64,000 bases of DNA from Metabacillus dongyingensis. Lineage in GTDB: Bacteria; Bacillota; Bacilli; Bacillales; Bacillaceae. The stretch covers positions 1,428,001 through 1,492,000 of the forward strand of contig NZ_CP082944.1 in NCBI RefSeq assembly GCF_019933155.2. The letters are read 5' to 3'. The notes under the pieces were generated by a model. It searched no databases. It was given only the letters and a program-made list of their open reading frames with translations, and had not been told where the DNA came from. The first letter of the stretch is position 1, and each line of letters starts with the position of its first letter. The translations under genes were made by a program, and so were the position numbers. Below are positions 52,675 through 61,387 of this stretch, in pieces.

Positions 52675-55600
52675 ATGTCTATTTTAACCAAGTTCTCGTT
52701 AAAAAATCGGGCAGCGATTGTTATCATGGTGTTTCTGGTAACAGTACTCGGTGTGTATTCGGGTTCCCGTCTGCCGATGGAGCTGCTGCCGAGCGTGGAT
52801 GCACCGATGATTACGGTCACCACGTTTGGTGAGGGAATGGATGCCGAGACGGTTACCGAAGAGATAACGGAACCGCTTGAACGTCAATTGAAAAATGGTA
52901 CGTATCTTGACAGCATGACTTCTTCAACAAGTGAAGGAATCTCCATGATTACGCTTAATTACACGTCAGAAGCCGACATGAAAGAGGCTGCTTCAGAGGC
53001 TGAAAAGCTGATCAATCAAGTTCAGCTGCCGCAGAACACAGGAAAGCCGGTTGTGTCTCAGCTTAACTTCTCGATGATTCCGCTTGCTCAGGTGGCACTT
53101 GAATCTGAAGAGGGATTTTCGAAAGCAGATGAAGATCGGATTGAAGAAGAAATAAAAACGAAATTTGAAGACATAGATGGTGTATCCAGCGTCACGTTTT
53201 ACGGAAAGTCCATTTCGGAGCTTTCTGTTAAAATCGATCCGGAAAAAATGAAAGAAAAGAAAGTGTCTGCCGAACAGCTGATGATGGCTCTGCAATCTCA
53301 AAATGCATCGATTCCTGCTGGAGAAATTGCAGTGGACGGTAAATCAAATGCCGTCAGGGTGCTCGGGGAAGTAACAGACAAAACACAAATAGAGAATGCG
53401 ATACTTGCACAAGATACAAAAATAAAAGATATTGCGGATGTTTCCATTCGTCAGTTTTACGAAGCAGATGCAAGGTTAAATGGTAAAGAAGCACTGGTTT
53501 TGGTTATTTTTAAAGAAGCAAGCAAAAACGCTGTTGAAATTGGAAAAGAAGTCGACCGGAAAGCCGAAGAATTAAACGATATCTATAAAGATGATTTCTC
53601 CATCCGCACGGTTCAAAATACAGCAGAGGATGTTGAAGGCGCCGTGCTTGGCATGGCAAAGGAAGTGGCGATTGGGGCAATCGCTGCAACGCTTATCATT
53701 CTGCTGTTTTTAAGAAACATCCGAACAACCTTAATTGCGGTCGTCAGTATTCCGCTGTCGATTCTAATTACACTGTTCTTACTTGATCAATCAAACATTA
53801 CGCTAAATATTTTAACCCTTGGCGGATTAGCCGTTGCGGTCGGACGATTAGTCGATGACAGCATTGTTGTTATTGAAAATATTTACCGCCGCATTCAGAC
53901 TGAAGGCTTGTCAAAAGAAGTCATTCTAAGTGGAACGAAAGAGGTTTCTACTGCGATTACGTCTTCAACGCTTACGACAATCGCAGTCTTCCTGCCGATT
54001 GGTCTTGTTGGCGGTTCGATTGGAGAAATCATGACTCCGCTGATCTTGTCAGTCGTCTATTCGATCCTTGCATCCTTGCTTGTCGCATTAACAGTAGTAC
54101 CGCTGTTAAGCTTTGTCCTTTTAAAGAAGGTGAAGCAGAAGGAGCATCAGCCGTCTGCTAAGTATATATCTATTTTGAAATGGTCATTGAATCATAAATG
54201 GATTGTTTTAGGTGCCGCGTTGATCATTTTTGTTGGATCCATTTTCACCTTCAATTCGATTCCGCAGGCCAGTGTTAACAGTCAGTCTGAATCGTTCGTA
54301 AATGTCTCCTTAACTTACCCGGCAGATTTTGATTTAGAAGATGCCAAAGAAAAAGCAGGGGAATTTGAGCAGGAATTATTAAAAGAAGATAAGCTCAAGG
54401 ATTTATTTTTCCAGATGGGCTCTACAGCAGAAGATGCAAAATACGGTCAGGTTTTATCTGAAAAACAAGCGAATTATTCTGTGATTTTTGAAAAAGGAAA
54501 AGATGTTGAAGCATTTTTAGAAATGATCAAGGAAAAAAATGAAGAGTATGCTCCAGGCAAAATTGAAGGAACTCAGTTCTCATTTGGCAGCTTTGGCGGA
54601 GGAAATGGCATTCAGCTGAACGTGACGGCATCAAATGAGGATGACCTTGCAGAAGCAGGAAAGCTTGCTGCAGCAGAACTTGCGAAGATCGAGGGAATCG
54701 AAAAAGTCAAAAGCAACTACGAAGAATTGAAAAACGAATGGATTGTCAATGTGAACCAGGAAAAAGCGTCTGCACTGGGCTTAAGTCCAGTACAAATCGG
54801 CCAGCAGGTCCGCGCCATGCTGAATAAAACGCCGCTTGGCCAAATAAAAGTCGGCGAAGAGCAGCTCCAAGCTGTGATCGAATACGATGATATAACCTTT
54901 TCGACAACTAAACAAGTCCTCGATACGTACGTCACTTCACCTATTGCCGGACCTGTACAACTCAAACAAGTAGCTGAGATTGAAGAACGGGAAATTAAAA
55001 CACAGGTGTATCATCAGGATGGAAAAGAAACGATTCAAATTTCAGGTGAAATCAGTGCCGACGACTTAAAAGCGGCAGGAATGAAAATCGATCAAATGAC
55101 AAAAGAAATCGACCTCCCGGAAGGTGCATCCGTCTCCATTTCAGGCGCTACTGAATCGATGCAGGACGATTTCACTGATCTCTTTAAAATGATGGGAATC
55201 GCTGTATTAGTCGTGTACCTCATCATGGTCGTCACCTTCGGCCAGGCAAGAGCGCCATTTGCGATTCTGTTCTCGCTGCCGCTTGCTGCAGTGGGAGGTA
55301 TTCTGGGACTCGTCGTCTCACAGACACCAGTTGACATCAATGCCTTGCTCGGAGCTTTAATGCTGATTGGCATCGTGGTAACAAACGCCATCGTCTTAAT
55401 CGAACGCGTCCAGCAAAACCGCGAAAAAGGACTCGACGCCAGAGAAGCACTGTTAGAAGCGGGATCCACTAGGCTGCGCCCGATTATCATGACGGCCGTA
55501 ACAACAATCGTAGCCTTAACACCAATGATTTTCAGTGCAACAGAAGCTGCCAGCATGGTCTCAAGAAGCTTAGCAGTAGTTGTAATTGGGGGACTAATCG

Positions 55601-55710
55601 TATCCACTGCCCTAACATTGGTAGTTGTGCCGGTTATGTATGAACTGCTGGCGAAAATGGGGAGAAGAAAGAAGAAGAATAAAGATGTTGCAGAGGATAT
55701 TGGGGTTTAA
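52675..55710 (+). CDS. swrC: RND-family efflux transporter, SwrC-like
   Basis: About 1011 residues from the ATG at 52675 (GGGGGATAAG upstream). AcrB/SwrC architecture: N-terminal helix (FSLKNRAAIVIMVFLV), large porter loop, helices 2-6 with the proton-relay segment GGLAVAVGRLVDDSIVVIENIYRR, second porter loop, and helices 8-12 with VTNAIVLIERVQQNREKG. Gram-positive SwrC (YerP) exports surfactin-type lipopeptides and other toxic amphiphiles. Symbol given by similarity; no periplasmic adaptor gene, as expected for a Gram-positive. Confidence 0.85.
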   Translation: MSILTKFSLKNRAAIVIMVFLVTVLGVYSGSRLPMELLPSVDAPMITVTTFGEGMDAETVTEEITEPLERQLKNGTYLDSMTSSTSEGISMITLNYTSEADMKEAASEAEKLINQVQLPQNTGKPVVSQLNFSMIPLAQVALESEEGFSKADEDRIEEEIKTKFEDIDGVSSVTFYGKSISELSVKIDPEKMKEKKVSAEQLMMALQSQNASIPAGEIAVDGKSNAVRVLGEVTDKTQIENAILAQDTKIKDIADVSIRQFYEADARLNGKEALVLVIFKEASKNAVEIGKEVDRKAEELNDIYKDDFSIRTVQNTAEDVEGAVLGMAKEVAIGAIAATLIILLFLRNIRTTLIAVVSIPLSILITLFLLDQSNITLNILTLGGLAVAVGRLVDDSIVVIENIYRRIQTEGLSKEVILSGTKEVSTAITSSTLTTIAVFLPIGLVGGSIGEIMTPLILSVVYSILASLLVALTVVPLLSFVLLKKVKQKEHQPSAKYISILKWSLNHKWIVLGAALIIFVGSIFTFNSIPQASVNSQSESFVNVSLTYPADFDLEDAKEKAGEFEQELLKEDKLKDLFFQMGSTAEDAKYGQVLSEKQANYSVIFEKGKDVEAFLEMIKEKNEEYAPGKIEGTQFSFGSFGGGNGIQLNVTASNEDDLAEAGKLAAAELAKIEGIEKVKSNYEELKNEWIVNVNQEKASALGLSPVQIGQQVRAMLNKTPLGQIKVGEEQLQAVIEYDDITFSTTKQVLDTYVTSPIAGPVQLKQVAEIEEREIKTQVYHQDGKETIQISGEISADDLKAAGMKIDQMTKEIDLPEGASVSISGATESMQDDFTDLFKMMGIAVLVVYLIMVVTFGQARAPFAILFSLPLAAVGGILGLVVSQTPVDINALLGALMLIGIVVTNAIVLIERVQQNREKGLDAREALLEAGSTRLRPIIMTAVTTIVALTPMIFSATEAASMVSRSLAVVVIGGLIVSTALTLVVVPVMYELLAKMGRRKKKNKDVAEDIGV

Positions 55711-55718
55711 GAAATATA

Positions 55719-55760
55719 AGAACACAGAGGTGCAGACTTTTAGGTCTGCCCTCTGTTTTT
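55719..55760 (+). terminator. terminator of the SwrC-like gene
   Basis: ACAGAGGTGCAGAC / GTCTGCCCTCTGT stem with a short T-rich loop then TTTTTT. Confidence 0.85.
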
Positions 55761-55835
55761 TACCTAAAAAAGAAAATATGGTATATAATTGGGAAAAGAA
55801 GGATTTTCTAATTCTAATAGGAGAGGGTTTTCAAA

Positions 55836-56027
55836 ATGGCACTGGAAATGAGATCAGTATGTGAAAAATGTTCTGCAAATCTTCATAACAAATCAGATGC
55901 TTACATCTGTACATATGAATGCACATTCTGCCATACATGTACGGAAGAAATGGAATTTGTCTGCCCAAATTGCGGGGGAGAGCTTGTGAAGCGGCCGAGG
56001 AGCGGAAAAGCTGTTTTGGCTGAATGA
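55836..56027 (+). CDS. DUF1272 zinc-ribbon protein
   Basis: 63 residues with four CxxC-type pairs: CEKCSANL, CTYECTFCHTC, CPNCGGELVKRPRSG. Matches DUF1272, a small putative zinc-binding protein family of unknown function. AATAGGAGAGGG precedes the ATG. Confidence 0.88.
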   Translation: MALEMRSVCEKCSANLHNKSDAYICTYECTFCHTCTEEMEFVCPNCGGELVKRPRSGKAVLAE

Positions 56028-56104
56028 AAAACTATTTAGAAAAACAAAGAACAGTCAACATCTCACTTTTCTTTGTTTTTACTGGCTGGTAAGGGGGTGC
56101 CGAA

Positions 56105-56656
56105 GTGATTGGCTTGTTAATTATAGGGTGTGAAATTGGATTTTGGGTCTTTGTTCTAGCGGGTTTAGTCGCAAGGTATCTATTGAAAAAGAAGAAGCTT
56201 GGAGCGTTTCTGCTGATCTGTACACCAGTAGTTGATTTGGTGCTGCTGGCAGCAACCGTGCTTGATTTAAAAAACGGGGCGACTGCGACAATGGTACATG
56301 GAATTGCAGCCATTTATATTGGAATCAGTATTGCTTTCGGCCATGGGATGATCAACTGGGCAGATCAGCATTTTGCCTACCGGTTTGCAAATGGAGAGAA
56401 ACCGCCGAAGAAAATCAAATACGGAACCGAGCATGCACGACGTGAAAGAGAAGGATGGTTCCGCCATCTCCTTGCCTGGATAATTGGTGCAACTTTTCTC
56501 GGGGCAATTATTCTCTACATCAACAACGGACAGCAGACAGAACAGCTGCTTAAAACTCTTCAGCTTTGGACCCTAGTCCTTGGACTTGATTTTCTCATCA
56601 GCTTCAGCTACACCTTATTCCCGAAAAAAGAACCGTATAGGGGAAGAGACATGTAA
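56105..56656 (+). CDS. YmcC-like integral membrane protein
   Basis: 183 residues from GTG at 56105 (TAAGGGGGTGCC upstream). Five hydrophobic segments with a polar middle loop (WADQHFAYRFANGEKPPKKI). Resembles B. subtilis YmcC, a predicted membrane protein of unknown function. Followed by a hairpin terminator (56669-56700). Confidence 0.7.
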   Translation: MIGLLIIGCEIGFWVFVLAGLVARYLLKKKKLGAFLLICTPVVDLVLLAATVLDLKNGATATMVHGIAAIYIGISIAFGHGMINWADQHFAYRFANGEKPPKKIKYGTEHARREREGWFRHLLAWIIGATFLGAIILYINNGQQTEQLLKTLQLWTLVLGLDFLISFSYTLFPKKEPYRGRDM

Positions 56657-56668
56657 ATGAAAAACGGT

Positions 56669-56702
56669 TTGCTTTTCTCATAAGAAAGCAGGCCTTTTTA
56701 GC
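56669..56702 (+). terminator. terminator after YmcC-like gene
   Basis: TGCTTTTCT / AGAAAGCA stem followed by GGCCTTTTTAG. Confidence 0.6.
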
Positions 56703-56762
56703 ATGATACAAATTACCATAGGCATAGGGTTAAGTAAAAGCTTCTAAAAAGGGCTGATCAAC

Positions 56763-56954
56763 TTGAAGCGAAATCCTTATGTTCCGCTGATTGCAGGATT
56801 GAGTCTGATTTTTTTCGTTTATGTGATTGTCAATACAATGAAACATGTAAGAGTCTATCTCGTATACAGCTCGGGCCTCGGTCCGTTTATCATTGGCGGA
56901 TTGCTGCTGGCAGTGATTTTAGTTTTAATTGTGAAGGGAAGCAGTTACCGATGA
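56763..56954 (+). CDS. small two-helix membrane protein (hypothetical)
   Basis: 63 residues from TTG at 56763 (AAAAAGGGCTGATCAAC upstream). Two hydrophobic segments: VPLIAGLSLIFFVYVIV and GPFIIGGLLLAVILVLIV, separated by a short basic loop. Followed directly by a hairpin terminator (56955-56992). No family recognised. Confidence 0.6.
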   Translation: MKRNPYVPLIAGLSLIFFVYVIVNTMKHVRVYLVYSSGLGPFIIGGLLLAVILVLIVKGSSYR

Positions 56955-56992
56955 AAAAAAAGATCGGACCTTTAATGGGATCGGTCTTTTTT
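56955..56992 (+). terminator. terminator after small membrane gene
   Basis: GATCGGACC / GGGATCGGTC imperfect stem with T7 run, starting at the preceding stop codon. Confidence 0.65.
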
Positions 56993-57095
56993 TATTGTGG
57001 TGGCATCCCGGCTCTATTCTTTTTTATTCGGCATCTCTTTAAGACTGCAGTAAATAAAAAAAGACCCAAAAAGGATCCATGCGCTGTTATTCATT

Positions 57096-57266
57096 TTATT
57101 CTTTTGAGCCTTTTCCATCGTCCTGCTGTTTCGTGCCCTTACTCGTATAGGGCTTAAAGCTCTTCTTTTTATTGGCGCTTGCCTGCCAGCGGTTCCAGCC
57201 CTTTTTGCCTGTTCCTCCGCCTGTCCCGCCTTTACTGCTCTTCGTTTTAGCTTTAGCTTTACCCAT
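57096..57266 (-). CDS. DUF3934-like small basic protein
   Basis: 56 residues: MGKAKAKTKSSKGGTGGGTG, then KKGWNRWQASANKKKSFKPY, then TSKGTKQQDDGKGSKE. Strongly basic, Gly-rich, with the conserved GWNRWQASANKKK core I associate with the Bacillus DUF3934 family. TGGAGTGATAGT precedes the ATG. Likely nucleic-acid associated given its charge, but unproven. Confidence 0.8.
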   Translation of the reverse strand: MGKAKAKTKSSKGGTGGGTGKKGWNRWQASANKKKSFKPYTSKGTKQQDDGKGSKE

Positions 57267-57386
57267 ACTATCACTCCATTATGATTGAACGCTGAATTGC
57301 AGCGTGTCTATTTTAAGTGTATTAGTACTACACTACCACAAACCACAGGTTCTATGTAAAAACCAAAAATAGTTCCAATATTCGGT

Positions 57387-58322
57387 TTAAGTTTTACCAT
57401 TCAAAGCTTCAATCACTTCATCCGCTTTTTTCCAGGAATCAATCGATGCTCCTGCTGCGAAAGAGTGACCGCCGCCGCCAAACGTACGGGCGATGTCATC
57501 AATCGGAATATTCCTTGAACGGATTCTTACACGAATTTCATTCGGATATTCAATAAACAAGACCCAGATTCTCACTCGTGCCATCGAAGACAGGACATTC
57601 ACAAGATTAGCCGCTTCCGCACGGTCCACCCCATAAGCAGCCAATTTTTCATCCGTTAAATAAATATAGGCAACTCCATGATCCGTCACCTTAAAAGTCA
57701 TTAAAATCGCCTCGCGAAGACGAGAAACACCGCTGCTTTTCTTATTCAAATGATTATGAATCCGTTCAGGCTGAAAATGAAACTTCCTCAATGCCTTTAC
57801 AGCCATCAAAGTACGCGGTGAAGCAGTGCCATTCAGCAAACGGCCAGTATCCCCAATAATCCCGGTATACAAAGCTCCGGCTACTTCTTTATTCATACTA
57901 AAAACTTCAGGATACTCCAAAAACAAATCAATAAGCATCTCACTGGCCGAGCTGTATGAAGGATCTACCCATGAGAGATCACCGTATGGTTCATGGTCAG
58001 GATGATGATCGATTTTTATCAGCATGGCTCCTTTTGAAAATCGCTGGTCACAAATACGAGACGTATCAGCCGTGTCACAGACAATAACTAAAGCTTCTTT
58101 ATATACTTCATCTGGGATGAAGTCCATCGTATTGATGAAGAGAAGACTTTTCTCATCGTTGCCGGCTGCGTAAATGTTTTTGTCAGGGAAAGAAAGTTGA
58201 AGCGTTCTCTGCAATCCTGCCTGGGATCCCATGGCGTCGAGATCGGGGTTGATGTGGCGGTGGATGATGATGGTGGAGTGCTTTTGTATAGCATCTACTA
58301 TTCCTTTTTGTACTGTTTCCAA
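57387..58322 (-). CDS. nrnA: NrnA-like DHH phosphoesterase (nanoRNase / pAp phosphatase)
   Basis: 311 residues from TTG at 58322 (AAAGGAGATGATGAC upstream). DHH domain: HRHINPDLDAMGS near residues 20-32, VCDTADTSRI, KIDHHPDHEPYGD (DHH motif near 108), GIIGDTGRL. C-terminal DHHA1 domain with RVRIRSRNIPIDDIARTFGGGGHSFAAG. NrnA degrades 2-5 nt RNAs and dephosphorylates 3'-phosphoadenosine 5'-phosphate. Followed upstream by a small membrane protein gene, likely the same transcript. Confidence 0.92.
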   Translation of the reverse strand: METVQKGIVDAIQKHSTIIIHRHINPDLDAMGSQAGLQRTLQLSFPDKNIYAAGNDEKSLLFINTMDFIPDEVYKEALVIVCDTADTSRICDQRFSKGAMLIKIDHHPDHEPYGDLSWVDPSYSSASEMLIDLFLEYPEVFSMNKEVAGALYTGIIGDTGRLLNGTASPRTLMAVKALRKFHFQPERIHNHLNKKSSGVSRLREAILMTFKVTDHGVAYIYLTDEKLAAYGVDRAEAANLVNVLSSMARVRIWVLFIEYPNEIRVRIRSRNIPIDDIARTFGGGGHSFAAGASIDSWKKADEVIEALNGKT

Positions 58323-58354
58323 GTCATCATCTCCTTTAAACCTTTATAAGTTCC

Positions 58355-58642
58355 TTACTTTTTTTCATCCATTTCTTTCTTAATTGCATCCACATATTGT
58401 TTTGCATCAAGCAAAGACAAGCCCAAAGCGTCACGTACCGCTTTCACTGCACGAACATCTTTCCCTTCATGCAATAGCTTGCGTATGTCATCATCTACTG
58501 GATTGACCTGTACATCTCCGTTTATGGAAAGCTGATCAATCTTAACTTTCATACTTTTAATCTGATTTTCAAGTGCTTTAATTCTGCTGGAAGTGACCAT
58601 GTAGATGAAAAGCAGAATCACGATGATTATGGCATATTCCAT
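58355..58642 (-). CDS. membrane-anchored protein with ribosomal L7/L12 C-terminal-like domain
   Basis: 95 residues: an N-terminal membrane helix (MEYAIIIVILLFIYMVTSS), a short coiled coil (IKALENQIKSMKVKIDQL), and a C-terminal stretch DDIRKLLHEGKDVRAVKAVR then DALGLSLLDAKQYVDAI that matches the helix-rich ribosomal L7/L12 C-terminal fold. TACAGGAGGG precedes the ATG. Lies 32 bases upstream of nrnA on the same strand. Function unknown. Confidence 0.7.
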   Translation of the reverse strand: MEYAIIIVILLFIYMVTSSRIKALENQIKSMKVKIDQLSINGDVQVNPVDDDIRKLLHEGKDVRAVKAVRDALGLSLLDAKQYVDAIKKEMDEKK

Positions 58643-58801
58643 TGATAACCCTCCTGTATTTTATAATGGAATATCGACACCCTCATTAAAAATATCCACG
58701 GTGAAAATAACTTCTAACTCATCTTCGTCGATTTCTAATCGTTTCATGAAATAGGAGCGCTCGTCAATGGAATTCGCTCCCGACAAAGCTACACTGCTAT
58801 A

Positions 58802-59601
58802 ATGCTTCCATTAAAGAGAATATACGAATTTGTAATAATAAAAGATTTAATGGAAAATGAAACGATATCTTTAGATCGTGCAAAGATAGAAATCTTGAAA
58901 TATGTGTCTGAAGTTTATGAAGATAGTGTTTTTCATGCGTTTGAAAGCTTAAATCATGCGTATTTTGACAGCGTTCAAAAAAAGAGTAAGTTGAAACTGG
59001 TTGATTTAGAACATGGGATCCTTCGTAAAACAACAAGTTTTTCAAAAGTGCTAAATAATCCTGAGTACAGAAGATTTATTGAGGATATCGTAAATTATGG
59101 CCTTTTTCGATATGAAAAGGAATTTAAGAACACGGATTACGGGATTCCACATTTTAAGTTATACGAACAGTATCAAATGATAGATGCAGCTCTCTTATCC
59201 AATTATCGAAAGATCCACAGTTCATTTAGAGGATCTGGATTATTGACAAACGGAAACGATTATTTTCTCTTTATCGACTTGCATAAAGAAGATAATATCA
59301 AAGAAAGCATCAATTATCAGGACAAACTAATAAACGAAAAACATTCCAGTGGCAGACACCAAACAGTACGAGCCAAAGCTCTGAACGTGGGAAGAATATC
59401 ATATTCAATGCGTCGAGGGGCATTAACCTTCATTTGTTCTTGAGAAAATATAAAGAAATCGATGGAAAAGTAGAACCCTATATTTATATAGGCAAGGGAG
59501 ACGTATTTGAATACGAGGGGGAAAAACCAATAACCGTTCAAATAGAATTAGAACACAAACTACCAGGACCTCTTTATACTGAATTCGTAGTAAAAGTATA
59601 G
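58802..59601 (+). pseudogene. C-terminal remnant of a DUF3427 (helicase-associated) protein, frameshifted
   Basis: The frame from 58802 (KDLMENETISLDRAKIEIL..., SFSKVLNNPEYRRFIEDIVN, YEQYQMIDAALLSNYRKIHS, FRGSGLLTNGNDYFLFIDLH) matches the DUF3427 region at the C-terminus of phospholipase-D/DEAD helicase fusions. At about 59340 a base is missing from an A-run; the next frame continues FQWQTPNSTSQSSERGKNII, LHLFLRKYKEIDGKVEPYIY, IQIELEHKLPGPLYTEFVV to TAG at 59601. The helicase part is absent. Such helicases are often carried in defence or mobile regions. Confidence 0.75.
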
Positions 59602-59631
59602 TCTTCTCAACTTGAGAAGACTATTTTTTCA
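59599..59631. terminator. bidirectional terminator
   Basis: AGTCTTCTCAA / TTGAGAAGACT nearly loopless palindrome followed by ATTTTTTC, between the DUF3427 remnant and the convergent Nudix gene. Confidence 0.85.
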
Positions 59632-60017
59632 TTTATTAACGCTTCAACTGCTGGAATATCGGCTGGAGCCCACTTCAATGAAGCAAGATTTTCACGCTTG
59701 AGCCAAATCAGTTTAGAATGCTCACTTGGAGCAGGAGCTCCATCCGTAATCTTAGCCTTGATACACAGAAGCGTAATGTTAAACGTGTCATATTCATGAG
59801 TGTGTTCATGAAATAAACCATCAGTAACAATCGTACATCCCAATTCTTCATCAATCTCTCGAATCAAAGCAGAATGGATATCTTCATCCTTCTCTACCTT
59901 TCCACCAGGAAACTCCCACAAGTTCGGAATGGCCATCTCTGGAGACCTTAAAGCGCAGAGGATTTCGTTTTGATCGTTTTCGATGATTGATGCGACAACT
60001 TTTAGTGATTTTTTCAA
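59607..60017 (-). CDS. MutT-like Nudix hydrolase
   Basis: 136 residues. Complete Nudix box GGKVEKDEDIHSALIREIDEELG near residues 38-60, preceded by NLWEFP as in MutT/8-oxo-dGTPase and CTP-pyrophosphatase (NudG-like) proteins. Likely sanitises oxidised or modified nucleoside triphosphates. AAGGGAGGATTCCACC precedes the ATG. Single gene. Confidence 0.88.
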   Translation of the reverse strand: MKKSLKVVASIIENDQNEILCALRSPEMAIPNLWEFPGGKVEKDEDIHSALIREIDEELGCTIVTDGLFHEHTHEYDTFNITLLCIKAKITDGAPAPSEHSKLIWLKRENLASLKWAPADIPAVEALINEKIVFSS

Positions 60018-60275
60018 GGTGGAATCCTCCCTTAACTTATTTATTTTATTATCATTATACTTAATTTTAATGATTATATAAAAATGAAGTATAGATTTAA
60101 GTTGGTAATAAGCACTTAGACCTAAATTCTAATAAGACTTTTGATTATTTACTCCTGATTCAGTAATTAATTTATAGTTTTTAATGATTAACTAAAAGAA
60201 AATTATTCAAATAAAATAGAATATAATACCATTATCTTATGCTATAATACTTATTGCAGAAAGGCGGGTTTTAGA

Positions 60276-60500
60276 GTGGAGAAAATATTTCAAGATATAG
60301 AAAATATCTTTTCTGATATTGATAATCTTTTAAAAGTAGAGATTGATTTAAAAAAAGAAGTTGAAAAAAAAGTGATCGATAATTTTAAAGAATGCAATAC
60401 AGAAAAAATGGAAGTGATTCATAATAATATTACTCCAATTTGTACATCAATAAACAACTTGAAAAATCTAAAAGATGAATGGAGCTCTTATTTAAGATGA
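60276..60500 (+). CDS. small coiled-coil protein, first gene of AT-rich cassette
   Basis: 74 residues from GTG at 60276 (AAAGGCGGG 7 bases upstream). Acidic/basic heptad-like pattern throughout (IFQDIENIFSDIDNLLKVEI, LKKEVEKKVIDNF), so a helical or coiled-coil protein. No family recognised. Its stop codon overlaps the next start (ATGATGA), implying coupled translation. Much more AT-rich than genes to its left. Confidence 0.7.
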   Translation: MEKIFQDIENIFSDIDNLLKVEIDLKKEVEKKVIDNFKECNTEKMEVIHNNITPICTSINNLKNLKDEWSSYLR

Positions 60501-61387
60501 TGAAATTTAAGGGATTAGAATTAAGGTTTATTGATTTACTTAAAATTGCATTTTATCTATCTTCGAGATCACTAACAATTTCAGATTTAAATAAGTTTTT
60601 TAAAATAGAAATGAATATTGAAATTAATCAGAATATTTTCAAGAACCTCCTTAATAAGTACCTTAAAAAAGGTTACATTGAGAAAACTAGTTCATTATTA
60701 TATATGAAATACCAAAGTATTTCCGATTTAGATAATTTGTATAATGAATTAAAAAATAATAAAGATAGTTATCCTATTTCAAATGCCACATCATTTTATG
60801 ATGGTAACAAAATATCCCTATTGAACCTCATTCAAAGGGATAGTAGATTTTTAATGTTAAGTGGTAATAAAAGTATAATATTGTCAGAATGGGAAATTGT
60901 TAATGATGATGTATATCAATTATTAGAAGAAAATGAAATCTCTTATTTACATTTAGATTATATATATAATGAGATCTGCAATAATTCAGTAGGTTTAAAT
61001 AAAGTCTTTTTACTAGAATATGATAAAAGGTTCATACTTAGCAATGATAAAGAGACTGTTAGCATAAAAATTGAGGATAAGGCTGAAACACCATTCTCCT
61101 TTATAAATGAGAACTTCTTTTTAGACGAACTATTAAGTTCTACAGAAAGTAAAATTGATGAAATATATAATAAAATTAATAATCTAGTAAATGTACTAGA
61201 AAAAGTTCAACAAGAAAATAAGCTCAAATTAATTGAAATCTTTGAAGCTGAAGAAAACATTTTAGATGTTAATGAAAAAACTGAACAAGTTAACCAACTT
61301 ATTAATAAAAACTCAATAATAAATAATTTACTTAAAAGTAACTCTTTAGCAGAAATACTTAAAGGTGATTTAATTGAAACAAAATAA
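60497..61387 (+). CDS. wHTH plus coiled-coil protein of AT-rich cassette
   Basis: About 296 residues from the ATG at 60497 (start set by overlap with the preceding stop). Residues ~8-70 have a winged-helix look (LRFIDLLKIAFYLSSRSLTI, SDLNKFFKIEMNIEINQNIF, LLNKYLKKGYIEKTSSLLYM). The middle part is mixed alpha/beta (LLNLIQRDSRFLMLSGNKSI, SYLHLDYIYNEICNNSVGLN). Residues ~215-290 are a long coiled coil (KIDEIYNKINNLVNVLEKVQ, EENILDVNEKTEQVNQLINK). Family unknown. Overlaps the next gene by 14 bases. Confidence 0.7.
   Translation: MMKFKGLELRFIDLLKIAFYLSSRSLTISDLNKFFKIEMNIEINQNIFKNLLNKYLKKGYIEKTSSLLYMKYQSISDLDNLYNELKNNKDSYPISNATSFYDGNKISLLNLIQRDSRFLMLSGNKSIILSEWEIVNDDVYQLLEENEISYLHLDYIYNEICNNSVGLNKVFLLEYDKRFILSNDKETVSIKIEDKAETPFSFINENFFLDELLSSTESKIDEIYNKINNLVNVLEKVQQENKLKLIEIFEAEENILDVNEKTEQVNQLINKNSIINNLLKSNSLAEILKGDLIETK

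Noticed and set aside
55092..55607. Minus-strand open frame of 171 codons inside the SwrC-like gene
   Set aside because: Antisense shadow of conserved RND helices with no start signal.
56951..57157. Plus-strand 68-codon frame starting in the terminator after the small membrane gene
   Set aside because: It begins inside a hairpin terminator and runs antisense through the DUF3934-like gene.
57014..57274. Minus-strand 86-codon frame near the DUF3934-like gene
   Set aside because: The neighbouring frame (57096-57266) has the proper ribosome site and recognisable GWNRWQASANKKK core, so this frame is an overlap artefact.
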